Shown one piece after another: positions 46,808 to 61,431 of a stretch of 64,000 nt of DNA (the stretch's first letter is position 1; each line of letters starts with the position of its first letter). The notes under the pieces are model-generated. The model had not been told where the DNA came from and ran no database searches. It saw only the letters and a program-made list of their open reading frames with translations. Source of the stretch: Papio anubis (Eukaryota > Chordata > Mammalia > Primates > Cercopithecidae); contig NC_044981.1 of NCBI RefSeq assembly GCF_008728515.1, positions 108,429,702 through 108,493,701 of the forward strand, given 5' to 3'. Made by a program: the position numbers and the translations under genes.

Positions 46808-47090
46808 ATTTTTAAGATGTCACCAGCTCACACTGATAACCACCAGGACAATAAACAGACCCTGTACTCAGCACCACTCTTGCGTAACTCCCATTCCTAG
46901 TTCTCCCTTTTAAGCTCCTCTCTCCAGCCTAAAGTTTGAAGCAGTTTCTTTAGTTCTGAGCCTGGCTGTTTCCCCACTGCTAGCCCTGGAATACGGTCAT
47001 TTTCTTTCACTCCATCTTGTCTTCGTTACAGGCTTTGCAAGCAGGAAGCAATTGAGCCTACCTTTGGTTACACTTTGACAATTCTAAAAA
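46808..47090 (+). repeat. Old LTR-like repeat, family unassigned
   Basis: Phrases such as ttgcgtaactcccattccta, gcctggctgtttccccactg and ccctggaatacggtcatttt recall an ERV LTR 3' part with a decayed polyadenylation region. Not named with confidence. Confidence 0.35.
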
Positions 47091-49299
47091 AACTGCTCAG
47101 ATAAAGAAAATCAGTATGTCTATATCAAGAACAAAGATTGAATCTTCATTTTTCTGTATATATGCAAGTGAATGTAAATGATTTTGTCATAATGCAACTG
47201 ACTTCCTATCTAAAACTACAAAATATTAAAATTCCACAGTTGAGTTCCTTGCCTAATTTATTCAGCCACCTCTAAGAAAACAATAACTAAAAATGAAGGC
47301 TGTTTTTAAATTAATAACTATATCACTAATTATGACTAAAAATGAAGGCTGTTTTTAAATTTTATGTCATAATCTATTGATTCTGATGTTCCAAACATTA
47401 ACTGTGTATACTTTCATGCACATACACACACACAAATCACACCAACAAATATAATAATTGTCTTTCCTCCGGTAGAAGAAACAGAGAAACAAGAAACAAT
47501 TTCAACTTAATTTTCACCAATAATGATGAACTAGTTGGTGAAATGAACGTAACGGCAAATGTGAAAAAAAGTCATTTTGTCATAAAGTTTGTGAAATAAA
47601 AAATAAGATTTCACAAAATCAGGCAGGTACCCTAGTTTTACATAATAATCTTTCAGAAAATTCGGAGAAAAAGCAACTTGGTTAGACTCTAAAAGGAAAT
47701 ATGGCTCAAGAAATAAAGGAGATTAAGAAGACATTTTCATAACACAAATGATTCTAATAGGAATGAAACTGAGAGAATTACAAATGTGTAAGTTCAAATG
47801 CCTGTTCAAAAAGGATTTGTATAAGCAATCAACATAACTAAAAATGACCAAAAATGGTAAGGACAAGCCAGGAATAAATGAAACTTGTGCATGTTTCTAA
47901 CGAAATAAAATAACTTGAAAATATACATGTGTAACAATAATAAACTTGCTTGGGATTGGTGAAAATAATAACAGAATTAGGCAATTCCATTTAAATGTTA
48001 GAAAATTATCCTCAACTAAAGGACCATGATTAAAAAAGAATGTAGGTACAGGTTGCTTTAAATGCCTCCAGGTCTGCATTAAACTTATGAGAGGAAGCTA
48101 CAGAATTTGCTGGTTGAATTGTTTAACGAATGAAATATCTCGACCTGTGGGCAGTGTGACTTGGAAAGGCAGGTCTCAGCTAATTTACCACAGACTCTTC
48201 AGCCCTGGACAATAAAGTGAGTGAAGTTCCTGTTTTTATCATCCCTCTTTGCAAATGGCCAAGGCTCTGCAACAATGATTGCATCTCCTTCTGTCTCTGT
48301 CACATCCTCATTCAGCACAGGGAATGTCTTAGCATTCCCACTGTTACAACCTCTGAGAGCATCACAGTGCTGCACCTTCCCTCAGTGATGCAGTCCTCAT
48401 TGCCCTTCATGTAGCTAATGACCGAATCCAGGATCTCTTTGTTAATGTCTGCATAAGGGCCACTTCTTACCCTGATTGTTTCAGGTTGGGTTTCTTAGAA
48501 GTAGAACTTGAGGCGGGAGTTCTTGGGCAAGTGGTTTATGGAGGAAATGCTCTCAGGAAAAATCTACAAGGGAATGAAAGAAACAGGTTAGGAGAGAGGA
48601 AGAATATTCAAAAGGTTTGATTTTAGGAAAAGTCTAGCCTTACTTAGACTGATCTCCTGGCAAGTTCTGAGGTAAAAATCACACCACAGGGGTTTCTCAT
48701 GTTGAGGCAAAGAGCACTGAAAGGCAACAGTTGGCCATCGACAAATCGTAGGTAGAAGGGTTCATCCTTCCCAGACTGTTTTGGATAAAGTGACTTCTGT
48801 AGGCTAAGAGCAATTCTTCAGATATATATAGAGAGATGCAGGAAAGAGCTATTAGCAAACAATACTTACAGTGGCTGACAGATGTTGTAAGGGGGAAAAT
48901 ACTTATTTTCTCACCCATTGCAAGGTTTATAGCTGATACCCCATAACAAAAACCAGATTAACAATATAATATAAATTTTATGTGACATGGAAGCTTTCAG
49001 AAAAGACTGAAAAACTCAGGCAAAAATGTATTTTCATGGCCAGTTGTGCACAAGTATGATTGGAGGGCAAAAAGGTATGATCGAATGGTAATAAACTAGG
49101 GGAAACTTAGCAAGGCCTTTTCAGATTCACCTGGGTCTCTGGCTATAGATCAGAATTCCTCTGCAAACAGGGTATTAGAACCTACTTTCATGGTAGGTAT
49201 TCAGAGAACTATTTTCTGGCCCGCTCCAGGGCAGAAAGGTGGGAGAAAATCAGAGTGACTTTCCTGCTTCTGCAGTTTTCCCACCTTTCCTCGGCTTAA
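47091..49299. other. Long unassigned AT-rich stretch
   Basis: No gene. A 27-bp direct duplication lies at 47286-47312 and 47335-47361 (period 49). 48480-48960 has a repeat-like character (ggtttcttagaagtagaact) that I cannot name. Short frames of 60-73 codons are not supported. Confidence 0.4.
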
Positions 49300-49605
49300 A
49301 GTTTTCAACATACCAAGGCGCCATACTTGGAGAGTATCATGTTCTGAGCCCCAGCAATGTTGGGAAAGAGGCCCAGGCCACATAGGAAGAGCACATGTAG
49401 GAATTCCCAGTTAAGGTCAGAACGGATGACTAGCATCAACTTCCAGGCATGAATGAGTGAGCACTCAGAGGACTCCAGTCTCCAGCCGGCTTCTGCCGAC
49501 GCCTCAAACGTCATGGAGCGAAGCAAGCTGTCCCTGATGTGCCCTCTCTAATTTCCTGACAGAATCCATAAGTATAATCAATAGCCATTATTCTGAGACT
49601 GAGTT
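49300..49605 (+). mobile_element. MLT1-like MaLR LTR, cut by Tigger1
   Basis: Follows the MLT1 pattern: gaggcccaggccacatagga, agcatcaacttccaggcatg, aggactccagtctccagcc and acagaatccataagtataat. The final part of the LTR is missing where Tigger1 starts. The left boundary is approximate. Confidence 0.55.
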
Positions 49606-50059
49606 TTGGCCTATGAGCAGATCTTGTTTTATTGCACTTTGCTTTATTGTGCTTCACAGATACTGCATTTCTTTACAAATTGAAGGTCTGTGGCAACCCT
49701 GCAACTAGCACATCTATTGGCGCCATTTTTCTATCAGCGTGTGCCCCCTTCATGTCTCTGTGTGACATTTTGGTAATTTTCACAATGTTCAAACATTTTC
49801 ATTATTGTCATTTTTTAAGGTGATATTTGATGCTACTATTATAGTCATTTAGGGGCACCATGAATCACCCCCACATAAGACTACCAAACCTAATCGCTAA
49901 ACATAGTATGTCTGACTGTTCCACCAACCAGCCAATTACTCCATCTCTCTCCCTCTTAAGACTTCTTATTTGCAGCAAAACAATACTGAAATGCAGCCAA
50001 TTAATAACGCTGCAAAGGCCCCTAAGTTTTCAAGACACATGTCTCTCATTTAAAATCAA

Positions 50060-51465
<1,406 letters not shown>

Positions 51466-51740
51466 CCCCACTCCAGCCTTCAGCAATCACCCTGATCAGT
51501 CATAAATCATACTGAAGGCTCAGATGATAGTATTTTTTGGCAATAAGTTATATTTAAATTAAGGATGTACATTGATTTTTGGACATAATGCTATTGAACA
51601 CTTAACAGACAGTAGTATAGTGTAAACATAACTTTTATATACACTGGAAAATAAAAAAGAAATTTGTGTGACTCACTTTATTGTGCTATTTGCTTTATTG
51701 CGGTAATCTGAAACCAAATCTATAACATCCTCAATTTGTT

Positions 51741-52999
51741 GTAATGCTTGTAAATTATTGTGTGCCAGAGTAATTGAAAAGAATATGTAATATACTATGT
51801 ATTTTACTTATTTATTGTTCCCCACTATAAGCTCTATGAAGACAGGATTTTTATATATTTTGTTTACAGATATGTGCCCAAGACCTCCCAGACTGCCTAG
51901 AACATAATAGGCAAGTACTCAGTAAGTATTTGTTAACTGAAAGGATACACTGAAAAATTGTTTCTTATACTTCTGTGCTAGTTTGGTTGAATGTTGAATT
52001 CTAGGGTTTAAAATAATTCAATTTCACAATTTCAGGTGTGTTTAATTACCTTCTCCTTCCCATTGCGACTAATGAGTAGTTTTGATGACCTCTAATGCTC
52101 ATTCTTTTGTAAAACTCCATTTGTCCCATGGAAGGTTTGATTTTTTTTTTTTTTTTAATCCCTGGATTTATGAACATCTGAAATTTTACCATGTTATGAG
52201 ATTTTCTTTTTATCTTTTAGTTTAATCTCTGATGATCAGAGGATGCAGTCTAAAGACTTATCTCCTTTCAGCTGCAGAAAATCATTTCCTAGCTTTTCTC
52301 TGATTATAATATCTTCTTTTCTATGGGAAGGGCCTCTTAGAGTTTTCTGTGTCAAAATACCTTAGCTGGTTCTTCCCATGCTTTCTTTTTCATTTTGTTT
52401 TTAAATTTGTGGAGAACTTATGTACAATACCTCTATCTCTATAATCCCAACAGTCTCTGTAATAGCTCCTTTAAAGCATCTTTCTCAAAACATTAACCGC
52501 AGGGCAAGATTCATTCTGCCAACTGAGGACTTGGCCGTCCCAGCTTTACCAAATCAATATTTCAGTTAGTAACCTTTGATCACCTCAAGGCTGACTCAGG
52601 TCTTTGTTCTTGTTTTTACTTTGAGTTTGGATTATTTCTGGAATTACTTACAATTCTACAGTAGTTGTTGCCTGAGATTTCCTTTACTCTTGTTCCTCTA
52701 TCAACGTAACCTCATTTATTTTCTATCTTCCAGGATTCCTCAAAATTTTAGTCTTCCTAGTGTTGCTATTTATTACATTCTAATATTCTAATACATTTGT
52801 CCTTTAAAAAAAATATATATATATATATTTGTTTTTGGAGGTAGTTTCTGCCAAATCTTTGTAAGAGGAGACCCTAGTGAGTGTGCTTGATTTGTTATTT
52901 TTAATCCAATCTCAATTTAATCACAAATCCTCTCACAAACTAGTTGTTCTTACCCATTTCACAGAAAATTAGTGGACAAATTCAGTGTTAGGAAGATTT
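51741..52999. other. Mostly unassigned, with an L2 tail
   Basis: 51828-51955 (agctctatgaagacaggat, then gactgcctagaacataatag and agtaagtatttgttaactga) is an L2-class 3' fragment on the plus strand. The rest is AT-rich unassigned sequence with a TA run at 52810-52828. Confidence 0.5.
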
Positions 53000-53299
53000 C
53001 TTATTTATTTATTTTTGAGATGGAATTTTGCTCTTGTTGACCAGGCTGGAGTGCAATGTTAGGGTCCCACCTCACTGCAACCTCCGCTTCTCAGATTCAA
53101 GCAATTCTCCTGCCTCAGCCTCCCAAGTACCTGGGACTACAGGTACCCGCCACCACGCCCAGCGAATTTTCATATTTTTAGTAGAGACAGGGTTTCACCA
53201 TGTTGGCCAGGCTGGTCTTGAACTCCTGACCTCAGGTGATCCGTCCGCCTCGGGATCCCAGAGTGCTGGGATTACAGGCGTGAGCTACCATGCCCAGCT
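53000..53299 (-). mobile_element. Alu (AluS-like)
   Basis: Reversed Alu with a degenerate TTTA tail and the end gtgagctaccatgcccagc. Flanked by ggaagattt at 52991-52999 and 53300-53308, a 9-bp target duplication. Confidence 0.95.
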
Positions 53300-53309
53300 G
53301 GAAGATTTT

Positions 53310-53770
53310 TAAAGGAAAGAAGTGTGAGAGAAGGCAACTCAACGGCCAAACAGTTTTATTTACAAGAATAAGCTTGCTAGGGGTCCCAGTGAGGAATCTG
53401 GCTGAGACCCCGAGAGCTTACAAGTTGAAGTTTTTATAATATAGTTTCTATAGGGGAGGGGTTGGGGAAGCAGTGGCAGGCGGACACTGTAGGGGCCTGG
53501 GGAAAGATGTGGTAAGGGCCAGTCAGGCTTTGTTGTGGTCAGGGTTGTGAAGCTCTGTTAAAGGTATGGGTGAGGTTGACCTTTGCTTTGTTTTTGGGAA
53601 CACTTTCACCAAGGTAGGAAACACAGTCACCAAGGTAGAAAAATGGTATTGCTATTGTCAATTCTCACACCTAGAACTTTAGACATTGCATTACAATTGT
53701 CTTTAATTAGCAATCCTCTTGACAGATGTGCCATGAATGTTCTTTGGTTGTGTACAAAAGGGAGTTGGTA
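53310..53770 (-). repeat. LTR-like segment, minus strand, family unassigned
   Basis: On the minus strand a TATA-like attataaaaacttc (near 53435) is followed about 70 bp later by gtaaataaaactgtttg, a polyadenylation signal, with agctctcggggtctcagcc between them. This is the R-region layout of a class I LTR. Internal sequence is not recognised. The right boundary is uncertain. Confidence 0.45.
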
Positions 53771-54860
53771 AAAAACAAACAAACAAACAAAAAACAAAAA
53801 AACATGGGGTGGCTGAAAGAATCAAAGGTAAAAATGAAGAACCAGTCTCAAAAAGTCAAGATGGGAAAAGCCCAGGGACATATGTATAGAACTAATAATG
53901 AAGCATCTTCCTGGGACATTTTAACTGAGAAGAATAAATATTATTTTCAGGTTGTGTATTATTTTGCTGAAGATAGAAATCTCAGGGGAAGAGCTTAGGA
54001 TTAGACTTAGTTTTGTTTAAGGATGCCATCTCTTCATTTGCAGGGGGAACATTGAGCTTTTCTGCCAAGACTGACTTGAATTGTGAGCAAAGCAGATTGT
54101 TGAAGCAAAATCAGGGTGCTATTAGCAGAAAAGGGACCTGATGTTGGATAGACAAACACAGCGGTACTCACTAGACATTAAAACTCCTTGAAGTCATGGG
54201 CTGACTTAATTACTTAACAGGCATTCTCAGAACTGGAACTGTGCTCAACGAACGCTGCAAATCAACAGTTACTGAATGAGGCTGCCCTAATTTGTACAGC
54301 CAGGCACTCTCATTACTGCACTCTGCCTTACTCCTATTGCCTACTATCATTGCACTCCTTTATATAAGGATCAAAGACTGTTTCCTTAAATTATTAAGCA
54401 GTATTCCACCAAGACTTTAACTGTTTTCTCTTTATCTTTAGGATAGTGACAGAATAATTGATGTGGTAAAATAAGTAGCTCATTCAGCAAAATTCCAGTA
54501 ATAAGACTATTTGTGCAAAGGTCAATCTAAATTAGGGATGGCTGTATTATGAACTATTTTAATTCTAAATATTTTCCGTTATTTTTATTAGGAGGATTAT
54601 TGGTAAGAAACTCTTGCCAAATAGGATCCCTTAATGTCAATTTTAACTGAAGGGGCATTTGTAATCAACTCTTTCCAAATAGAGATGTTAAAGTCCCTGA
54701 AGCCATTTAGCCACTTTTAATCTTTTTAAAGAAGTCAAGTATCTTATAATATCTTTTTTAATTTGCTTTGTAAACGCTTTTTTCAGAGCTCATCTATAAA
54801 TGTCAACCTCTCTAGTTAGATAACTATAAATTTTATTTTGGTTTGTGCTGAGTACATGAC
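53771..54860. other. Unassigned stretch
   Basis: No recognised gene or repeat, apart from an AAAC-rich patch at 53772-53801. A 90-codon frame at 53726-53998 (lysine-rich, running through the A-rich patch) is not supported as a gene. Confidence 0.4.
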
Positions 54861-55229
54861 AAGAATTTTGCAACTATGACACAGGTATAGAAGCAGCAGT
54901 TCTATGACCTTAAAACAAGTAACAGACGGCATAAGCCTGTCTGACCCAGGGAAAAATCTCTGAATTGTATTTAATAGTGACAATTCTGGAGACGATTCCA
55001 TTTTACCAACAATTTTAAAACTAGCTTTATTTATCAAATTATCTTAGCTCACAGAGAGCTAAAGTCCTAGTCCAGGTTCAGGCCCACTCTACATAGTTAC
55101 CTCCAGTGCCACAGTGCATGGCCACAGCTTGCAGGCATTCCACAACTCCAGGAGGCATCACTGACGAGCAGGGCTTACCACATACTTTCAACCTTAATGC
55201 GTTTCTTTTTCAATCCTTGACATCCTTGG
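54861..55229. repeat. Duplicated segment, copy C
   Basis: The 369-bp counterpart of 38272-38640 in the same orientation, 16.6 kb away, with 11 substitutions and no gaps. The last roughly 230 bp before the final few bases are identical. Surrounding sequence is unrelated. Confidence 0.93.
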
Positions 55230-55284
55230 AACAGTAATTTTTCACCACAACAGTGACTAAATGTAACAAAATACTGTAAAAAAT

Positions 55285-55395
55285 AATGAACACCTACTGT
55301 GTGTTAGATACTCTTCTAGGTTCTGGGAATGCAGTGGTTAATATTACATGGTCTGACTTCATGGAGCTTAGAGTCTAATGGGAAAATGTTTCTCT
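55285..55395 (+). repeat. MIR/L2-class ancient repeat
   Basis: aatgaacacctactgtgtgt, tctaggttctgggaatgcag and cttcatggagcttagagtct follow the common ancient-repeat pattern 'attgagcacctactatgtgcc...ggagcttacattctagtg'. Confidence 0.6.
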
Positions 55396-55635
55396 ACATA
55401 ACCAATTATCTTCTTGCATTTAGAGTTTTATTATGATACTAAACAAACTCTGTATATTTTTAGAAACTCATCTATTACAAAGAAGTATACATATTAGTTA
55501 GAAAATCAAACAGTTCAACATCTCTGTACCAGTGTTGTCCAGTAAAACTTTCGGCATTGATAGAAAAGTCCTCTGTGTGGGCAGTCCAATAAAGTAGACA
55601 CTAGGCACATGTGACTATTGAAGATTTTAAATGTA

Positions 55636-55980
<345 letters not shown>

Positions 55981-55994
55981 CTAGTGGAAGAGGA

Positions 55995-58900
55995 GCTGAA
56001 TTTTATTTTTTTCATTTCTCTTTTTTATTGATACATAATATTTGTATCTATTTATGGGGTACATGTGATATTTTGTTACGTGCATAGAGTATGTAATGAT
56101 TAAGTCAGGATATCTGGGAAATCTATCACCTCGAGTATTTTTCTTTTCTGTGTGTTGGGAACATTTCAAGTCCTCTCATCTAGCTATTTTGAAATATACA
56201 GTGCACTGTTGTTAACCATGGTTACTGTACTCTGCTGTCAAACATTATAACTTATTTCTCCTATATAACTGTATCTAATTATATGTTTGTACCCATGAAC
56301 CAATCTCTCTTCGTTCTTACGCTGACCCGCCCTCCACACCATTCACAGCCTCTGGTATCTATCATTCTACCCATTATCTCCATGAGATCTAAATTTTTAG
56401 AGACCACATGTGAGTGAAAACATGCAATATTTGTGTTTCTGTCCCTAGCTTATTTTACTTAACTTAATGATCTTTAGTTCTATCCATATTGCAGCAAATA
56501 ACATAGATTTTGTTCTTTTTTATGGCAAAATAGTATCCTGTTACGTATATTTATCATATTTTCTTTATTTATTTGTCTGTTGATAGACACTTGGGTTGAT
56601 TCCATACTTTCACTAGTGTGAATAGTGCTGCAATGAACATGCAGGTATTCTTCTGATATACTGATTTCTCTTCCTTTCGATAACTACCCTGTAGTGAAAT
56701 TGCTGAATCATATGGTAATTCTATTTTTAGTTGTCTGAAAAATCTCCATATCCTTTCCCATAGTGGCTGTACTAATTTCATTCCTACCAACAATGTGTAA
56801 GAGTTCTCTTTTATCTGCATCCTCACTAGCATCTGTTATTATTTTTCTGACATTTTAATCATAGCCATATATTTCTATAGTTTCTGAACTTTCTCTTGTT
56901 ATTTATTTCTAATTTCATTTCATTGTGGTCTGAGAAGATACTTGATATAATTTTGATTTTTAAAAATTTGTTAAGACTTGTTTTGCATCCTAACATATGG
57001 TCTGTTTGGAGAATGCTCCATGTGCTAATGAGAAGAATGTGTATTCTGTACACATTGGATGAAATGTTCTGTAAATATCTGCTAGGTCCATTTGGTTTAA
57101 CGTGAAGTTTAAATTGCATGTTTCTTTCTTAATCTTATGTCTACATGATCTAATTCTGAGAATAGGGTGTTGAAGTTTCCAGCTATTACTGTGTTGAAGT
57201 CTACCTCTCTTTTTAGATCTAATAATACTTGCTTTATGTATCTGAGTGCTCCAGTGCTGTGTGTATATATTTAGATGGATACATCCTCTTACTGAATTGG
57301 TCCCTTTATCATTATATAATGACCTTCTTTGTCTCTTTTTACTGTTTTTGACTTAAAGTTTATTTAGTCTGATATAAGAATAGCATAAGTATAGTAATTC
57401 CCACTTGCTTTTGGTTTCCATTTGCATGAAATACCTTTCTTTCATCCTTTTTCTTTCAGTGTGTATGCGTCTTTATGAGTGAGTTGAGTTCCTTGTAGGC
57501 AGCATGTAACTAATTGGGTTATGTTTGTATATCCATTCAGCTCTTGTATATCTTTTAAGTGGAAAGTTTAATTTGTTTATATTGAAGGTTCTTACTGATA
57601 GTGAGGTCTTATTCTCACCATTTTATTAATTGATTTCTGGTTGTTTTTATGTATTGTTTATTCCTTTCTCTCTTATTGTTTATCACATGGCTTGGTGGTT
57701 TTCTCTAGTGGTAACAGTTGAGTCCTTTGTCTTCCTTATTTGTGTGTTTACTCTACCAGGGGCTTCTACACTTTTCTGTGTTTTCATGAGTGTAGATATC
57801 ATCTTTCACTTCTAGGCATAGGACTGACTCCCTTAAGTATTTCTTGTAGGGCCATGTCTATTACATTGATATCTGCTCATCTGGTGTGACAGTTGCTTTT
57901 TCCAGTTTCTTGAATTTACTTTCATAGGGGAGGGCTTTTTCCTAAAGATGTATCAGTAGTGTTGGTTGGATAGGGCACTTTGGTTCTGATTGTGGGTGCA
58001 GGCAGTAGGGAAGTCTCCATGTGATTTCTTCAGCTGTAAACAGTGTCAGTGGGGTCATGAATTTCCCCAGTGGCTTAAGGTATGGTTCGTAGAGGCCATG
58101 GTGAAGTTTCTACGGGAATAAAGATGCCAGGTGGACCAGTCATCAGGCCTCAGTAGTGGCAGCAGCAGGCTGAGCATGGTCATCCTTGGTTCTCCAAGAG
58201 GCATAGAATGGCACTGGCGTTAGTAAGTCCAGGTTGGCTAATTCTTGGGTCTCCAGGCAGCTTTCTTGGGTTGTGGTAGTGCCAGTGAGCCAGTCGGGTG
58301 AGTGGATCTTTGGGCTCACGAGCAGTAGAATGTTTGGTCACTTTGTGGTGCAATGGCAGATAGCACGTTGGCATTGATCAGTCAGCTTTATGACTCCCAA
58401 TCAGTTTATGCTAGTGTTGGTGGTGGCTGCAATGAGATTTTGCACCAGTCCCCAGCCCCACAGTTGGTGCATATGGGTGGGTGCCAGCTGTGGTGGTGGT
58501 GACAGGTTGGGTGGGCGTGACCCCAGTTCCTCAAGATAAATGTTCAGGTGCCAATCATAGTAGGCCAGGCTGAGCAATCCCCAGATGTCCTCGGCACCCT
58601 AGGTGGTATGTGTTGGCACTGGCTGTAGTAGGCAGGGGAGGAGCGATCCCTAGGCTTCTGGTAGAATGCGCAGGTGGGTGTGGCTGTGGCCATGCTGCAG
58701 TCCTGTTACAGGGGAGGAGGGTGGGTTACTTTCAGTGACAACAGTCAAAGGAAAGCAGGTAGAGAGCAAGCACTGTGCTCTTCCTTTAGCCCCAGCAGCA
58801 GTAGCCTACAGTGGTCGCCGCTGTGCATGGGAGAGTCTGCCCTTGGGGCACATGAAAATGTGTAGTGGCTCTACTGCTGAGGGTAGTGGGATTGTTACCA

Positions 58901-59215
58901 ACGATTCCCACTGTGACCCTCATGGCAACCCAGCACGTTGTAGAAGTAAATGAAACTCAGGGCATGTGGAGGTGCGGGGTCTGTTGAGCCTCTAGTAGAA
59001 TGCAGGGCGGAGAGGGCTAGGATCTCAAAAGGCACTTTGCTGCAACTGCTTAGGACTTAAGGGGTGTGTGGGCCCAAGCATGAACTCCTTTCCTGGAGCA
59101 GTGTTGTTGTTCAGTGTCCAGGTAGCTCCCTATGTTAGTCCCAGGGCCCGTGAGGATTGAGTGGCAATTCTGTGGCTAGGATTGTGAGAATCTAGGAGGC
59201 TGGAATTGATATAAG
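55995..59215 (-). mobile_element. Second old L1, minus strand, internally deleted
   Basis: Order on the minus strand: GC-rich 5' UTR (about 57900-59215), ORF1-side and endonuclease-side ORF2 sequence (56870-57900), then a jump at about 56870 straight to the C-terminal end of ORF2 (56569-56832 reads ALFTLVKVWNQPKCLS) and 3' UTR to 55995. Most of ORF2, including reverse transcriptase, is missing. The middle region is close in sequence to 16480-17250 of the other L1. Confidence 0.8.
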
Positions 59216-59217
59216 GA

Positions 59218-59347
59218 TTTTTTTTTGAGATGGAGTCTCGCTCTGTCACCCAGGCTGGAGTGCAGTGGCAGCATCTCAGCTCACTGCAAGCCCCACCTCC
59301 CGGGTTCACGCCATTCTCCTGCTCAGCCTCCCAAGTAGCTGGGATTT
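59218..59347 (-). mobile_element. Alu right-monomer fragment
   Basis: Reversed. A T run, then gagatggagtctcgctctgt up to ctcccaagtagctgggattt, where it stops abruptly. About 130 bp only. Confidence 0.9.
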
Positions 59348-60386
59348 CTAGCTCTAGACTTCAGTGAAGCAAAAGTGAATTCATGTCTTCCTCTACAACA
59401 AAGGGATTTAGGAAAAAATATGAGTGTCATGCAATGAAACAAAATAACTCATAATTTGAAATATTTAGAATTGTTATGAGACTAAATCTAAGTAATACAT
59501 AGTACAAAATAATTTTGGTCCTTAAATTTTTAATGTATATCCAGAAAAAGGATTCTAAAACATGTAATTTATTTACATAAGACCAACTTCTAGTAAATGT
59601 TTTCAACATTATTATGCATTCAGTAAGACATGGAAATGAGTGAAGTTATTTGAATTATAAACCATATGAGGTGACAAGGCTCTAAGCATCATCCCAGTAT
59701 ACATGAGAAAACTGAGGTGTAGGGAGATTGAAAAACTTGCTTGAAATTTATACAGACAGGCTTCAGGGTGGTGAGATCATATTCTCTCATCATGTCTCTT
59801 TATTAGAGGTATGGATTGTAAAGCTTAGTGCCTTATTCTCCACTTTTCCACACTACTTTGCCTCGTATTTATAGAGCATTTTAACAATTGTCTTTGGATT
59901 TGTAAGCCAAACATGTATTTTTAAAATATGCTAGTTGTATAAATTCAAAAATTATTTTTTTAAACATTGTGGCACCAAAATGCTTACTCTTAGCTTGGGT
60001 TCCCCACCACCCCCATACTAAACCTAAATCTACACAAATACTGATTTGCTAGCAAGCACAATGACTACATTAAAAAACATGTTTAATTTTGTAAACTACG
60101 GGATTTTTTAGGCTTAAGGGTTTAATTGAACTATTTAGGGAATTAAAAAAAGATGTGAAACCTGCCTGTATCTTTAAATGCTAAGGAGTCACTCATTTTC
60201 AGCTGCAGCTTATATTACCCAATTGAAAATACAAGTAAACCAATCAATTTTCCAGTTTGAGAAGACACATTGAAAAGAGATACGAAAATAACTTAACATT
60301 GTAGTCAAGTACTAACAGTGCTTAGGAAATATAGATTGCTTATTTGGCAATAGTTCAGTAAAAAAATAAGATTTAAAATAGTATTA
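59348..60386. other. Mostly unassigned, with an antisense MIR
   Basis: About 59655-59840 has the reversed MIR features (cccagtatacatgagaaaac, tgaggtgtagggagattg, cttgcttgaaatttatacag). The remainder is AT-rich unassigned sequence. Confidence 0.5.
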
Positions 60387-61031
<645 letters not shown>

Positions 61032-61174
61032 ATACGTTTTCTCATTTTTTTTTTCTTTAAAAGAGAATCATATAGATTATTTACAGGATGATGCCTAGCA
61101 CATTATGACCAGCTGGAAAACAGATGCAACTGGAAGCCTTGATTCTTAGTTTCAAGGTCAGGAGCCAAACTTAC

Positions 61175-61384
61175 CAATTTTATCATAGTAATAAAAATGA
61201 TATGATTGAAGATAGAGACATTCGGTATCGTTACCAAAACACCTGGGGGTTGGCCTTGGTCCTGCTGCTCGCCACACAGAAAGCCAATCACTAAGGCACC
61301 GAGTACTACCAAGGAAGGAAGGAAGACAATGAAGGCAGCTTTAGTTGGATGCCATAGTCGAGGAGATGGGAGTCCTAAATCCAT
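61175..61384 (-). CDS. Candidate first coding exon of a small membrane protein (hypothetical)
   Basis: Not recognised as any known gene. On the minus strand an ATG at 61384-61382 sits in a favourable context (G at -3 and G at +4) and opens a 70-codon block. This ends exactly in phase 0 at a consensus splice donor (TTG then gtaagt, donor at 61169-61174). Residues about 17-37 (AAFIVFLPSLVVLGALVIGF) form one hydrophobic segment long enough to span a membrane, after a short polar N-terminus with a tryptophan. A glutamine- and proline-rich stretch (EQQDQGQPPG) follows. The frame runs on to a stop near 61103 if the donor is unused. No repeat family covers it. It may still be a chance open frame, and no partner exon was identified. 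Confidence 0.25.
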
Positions 61385-61409
61385 CTCCCTAACTGACTAA
61401 AAGTAGGGG

Positions 61410-61417
61410 TTTATATA
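61410..61417 (-). promoter_or_regulatory. TATA-like box upstream of the candidate exon
   Basis: Minus strand reads tatataaa within cccactatataaacccc. Its first T is 33 bp before the candidate ATG. That spacing would place transcription start almost at the ATG and give a very short leader, so either the box is fortuitous or the real start differs. Confidence 0.25.
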
Positions 61418-61431
61418 GTGGGAGGAAATGT

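Noticed and set aside
58666..58953. 95-codon plus-strand frame in GC-rich sequence
   Set aside because: Antisense of an L1 5' UTR.
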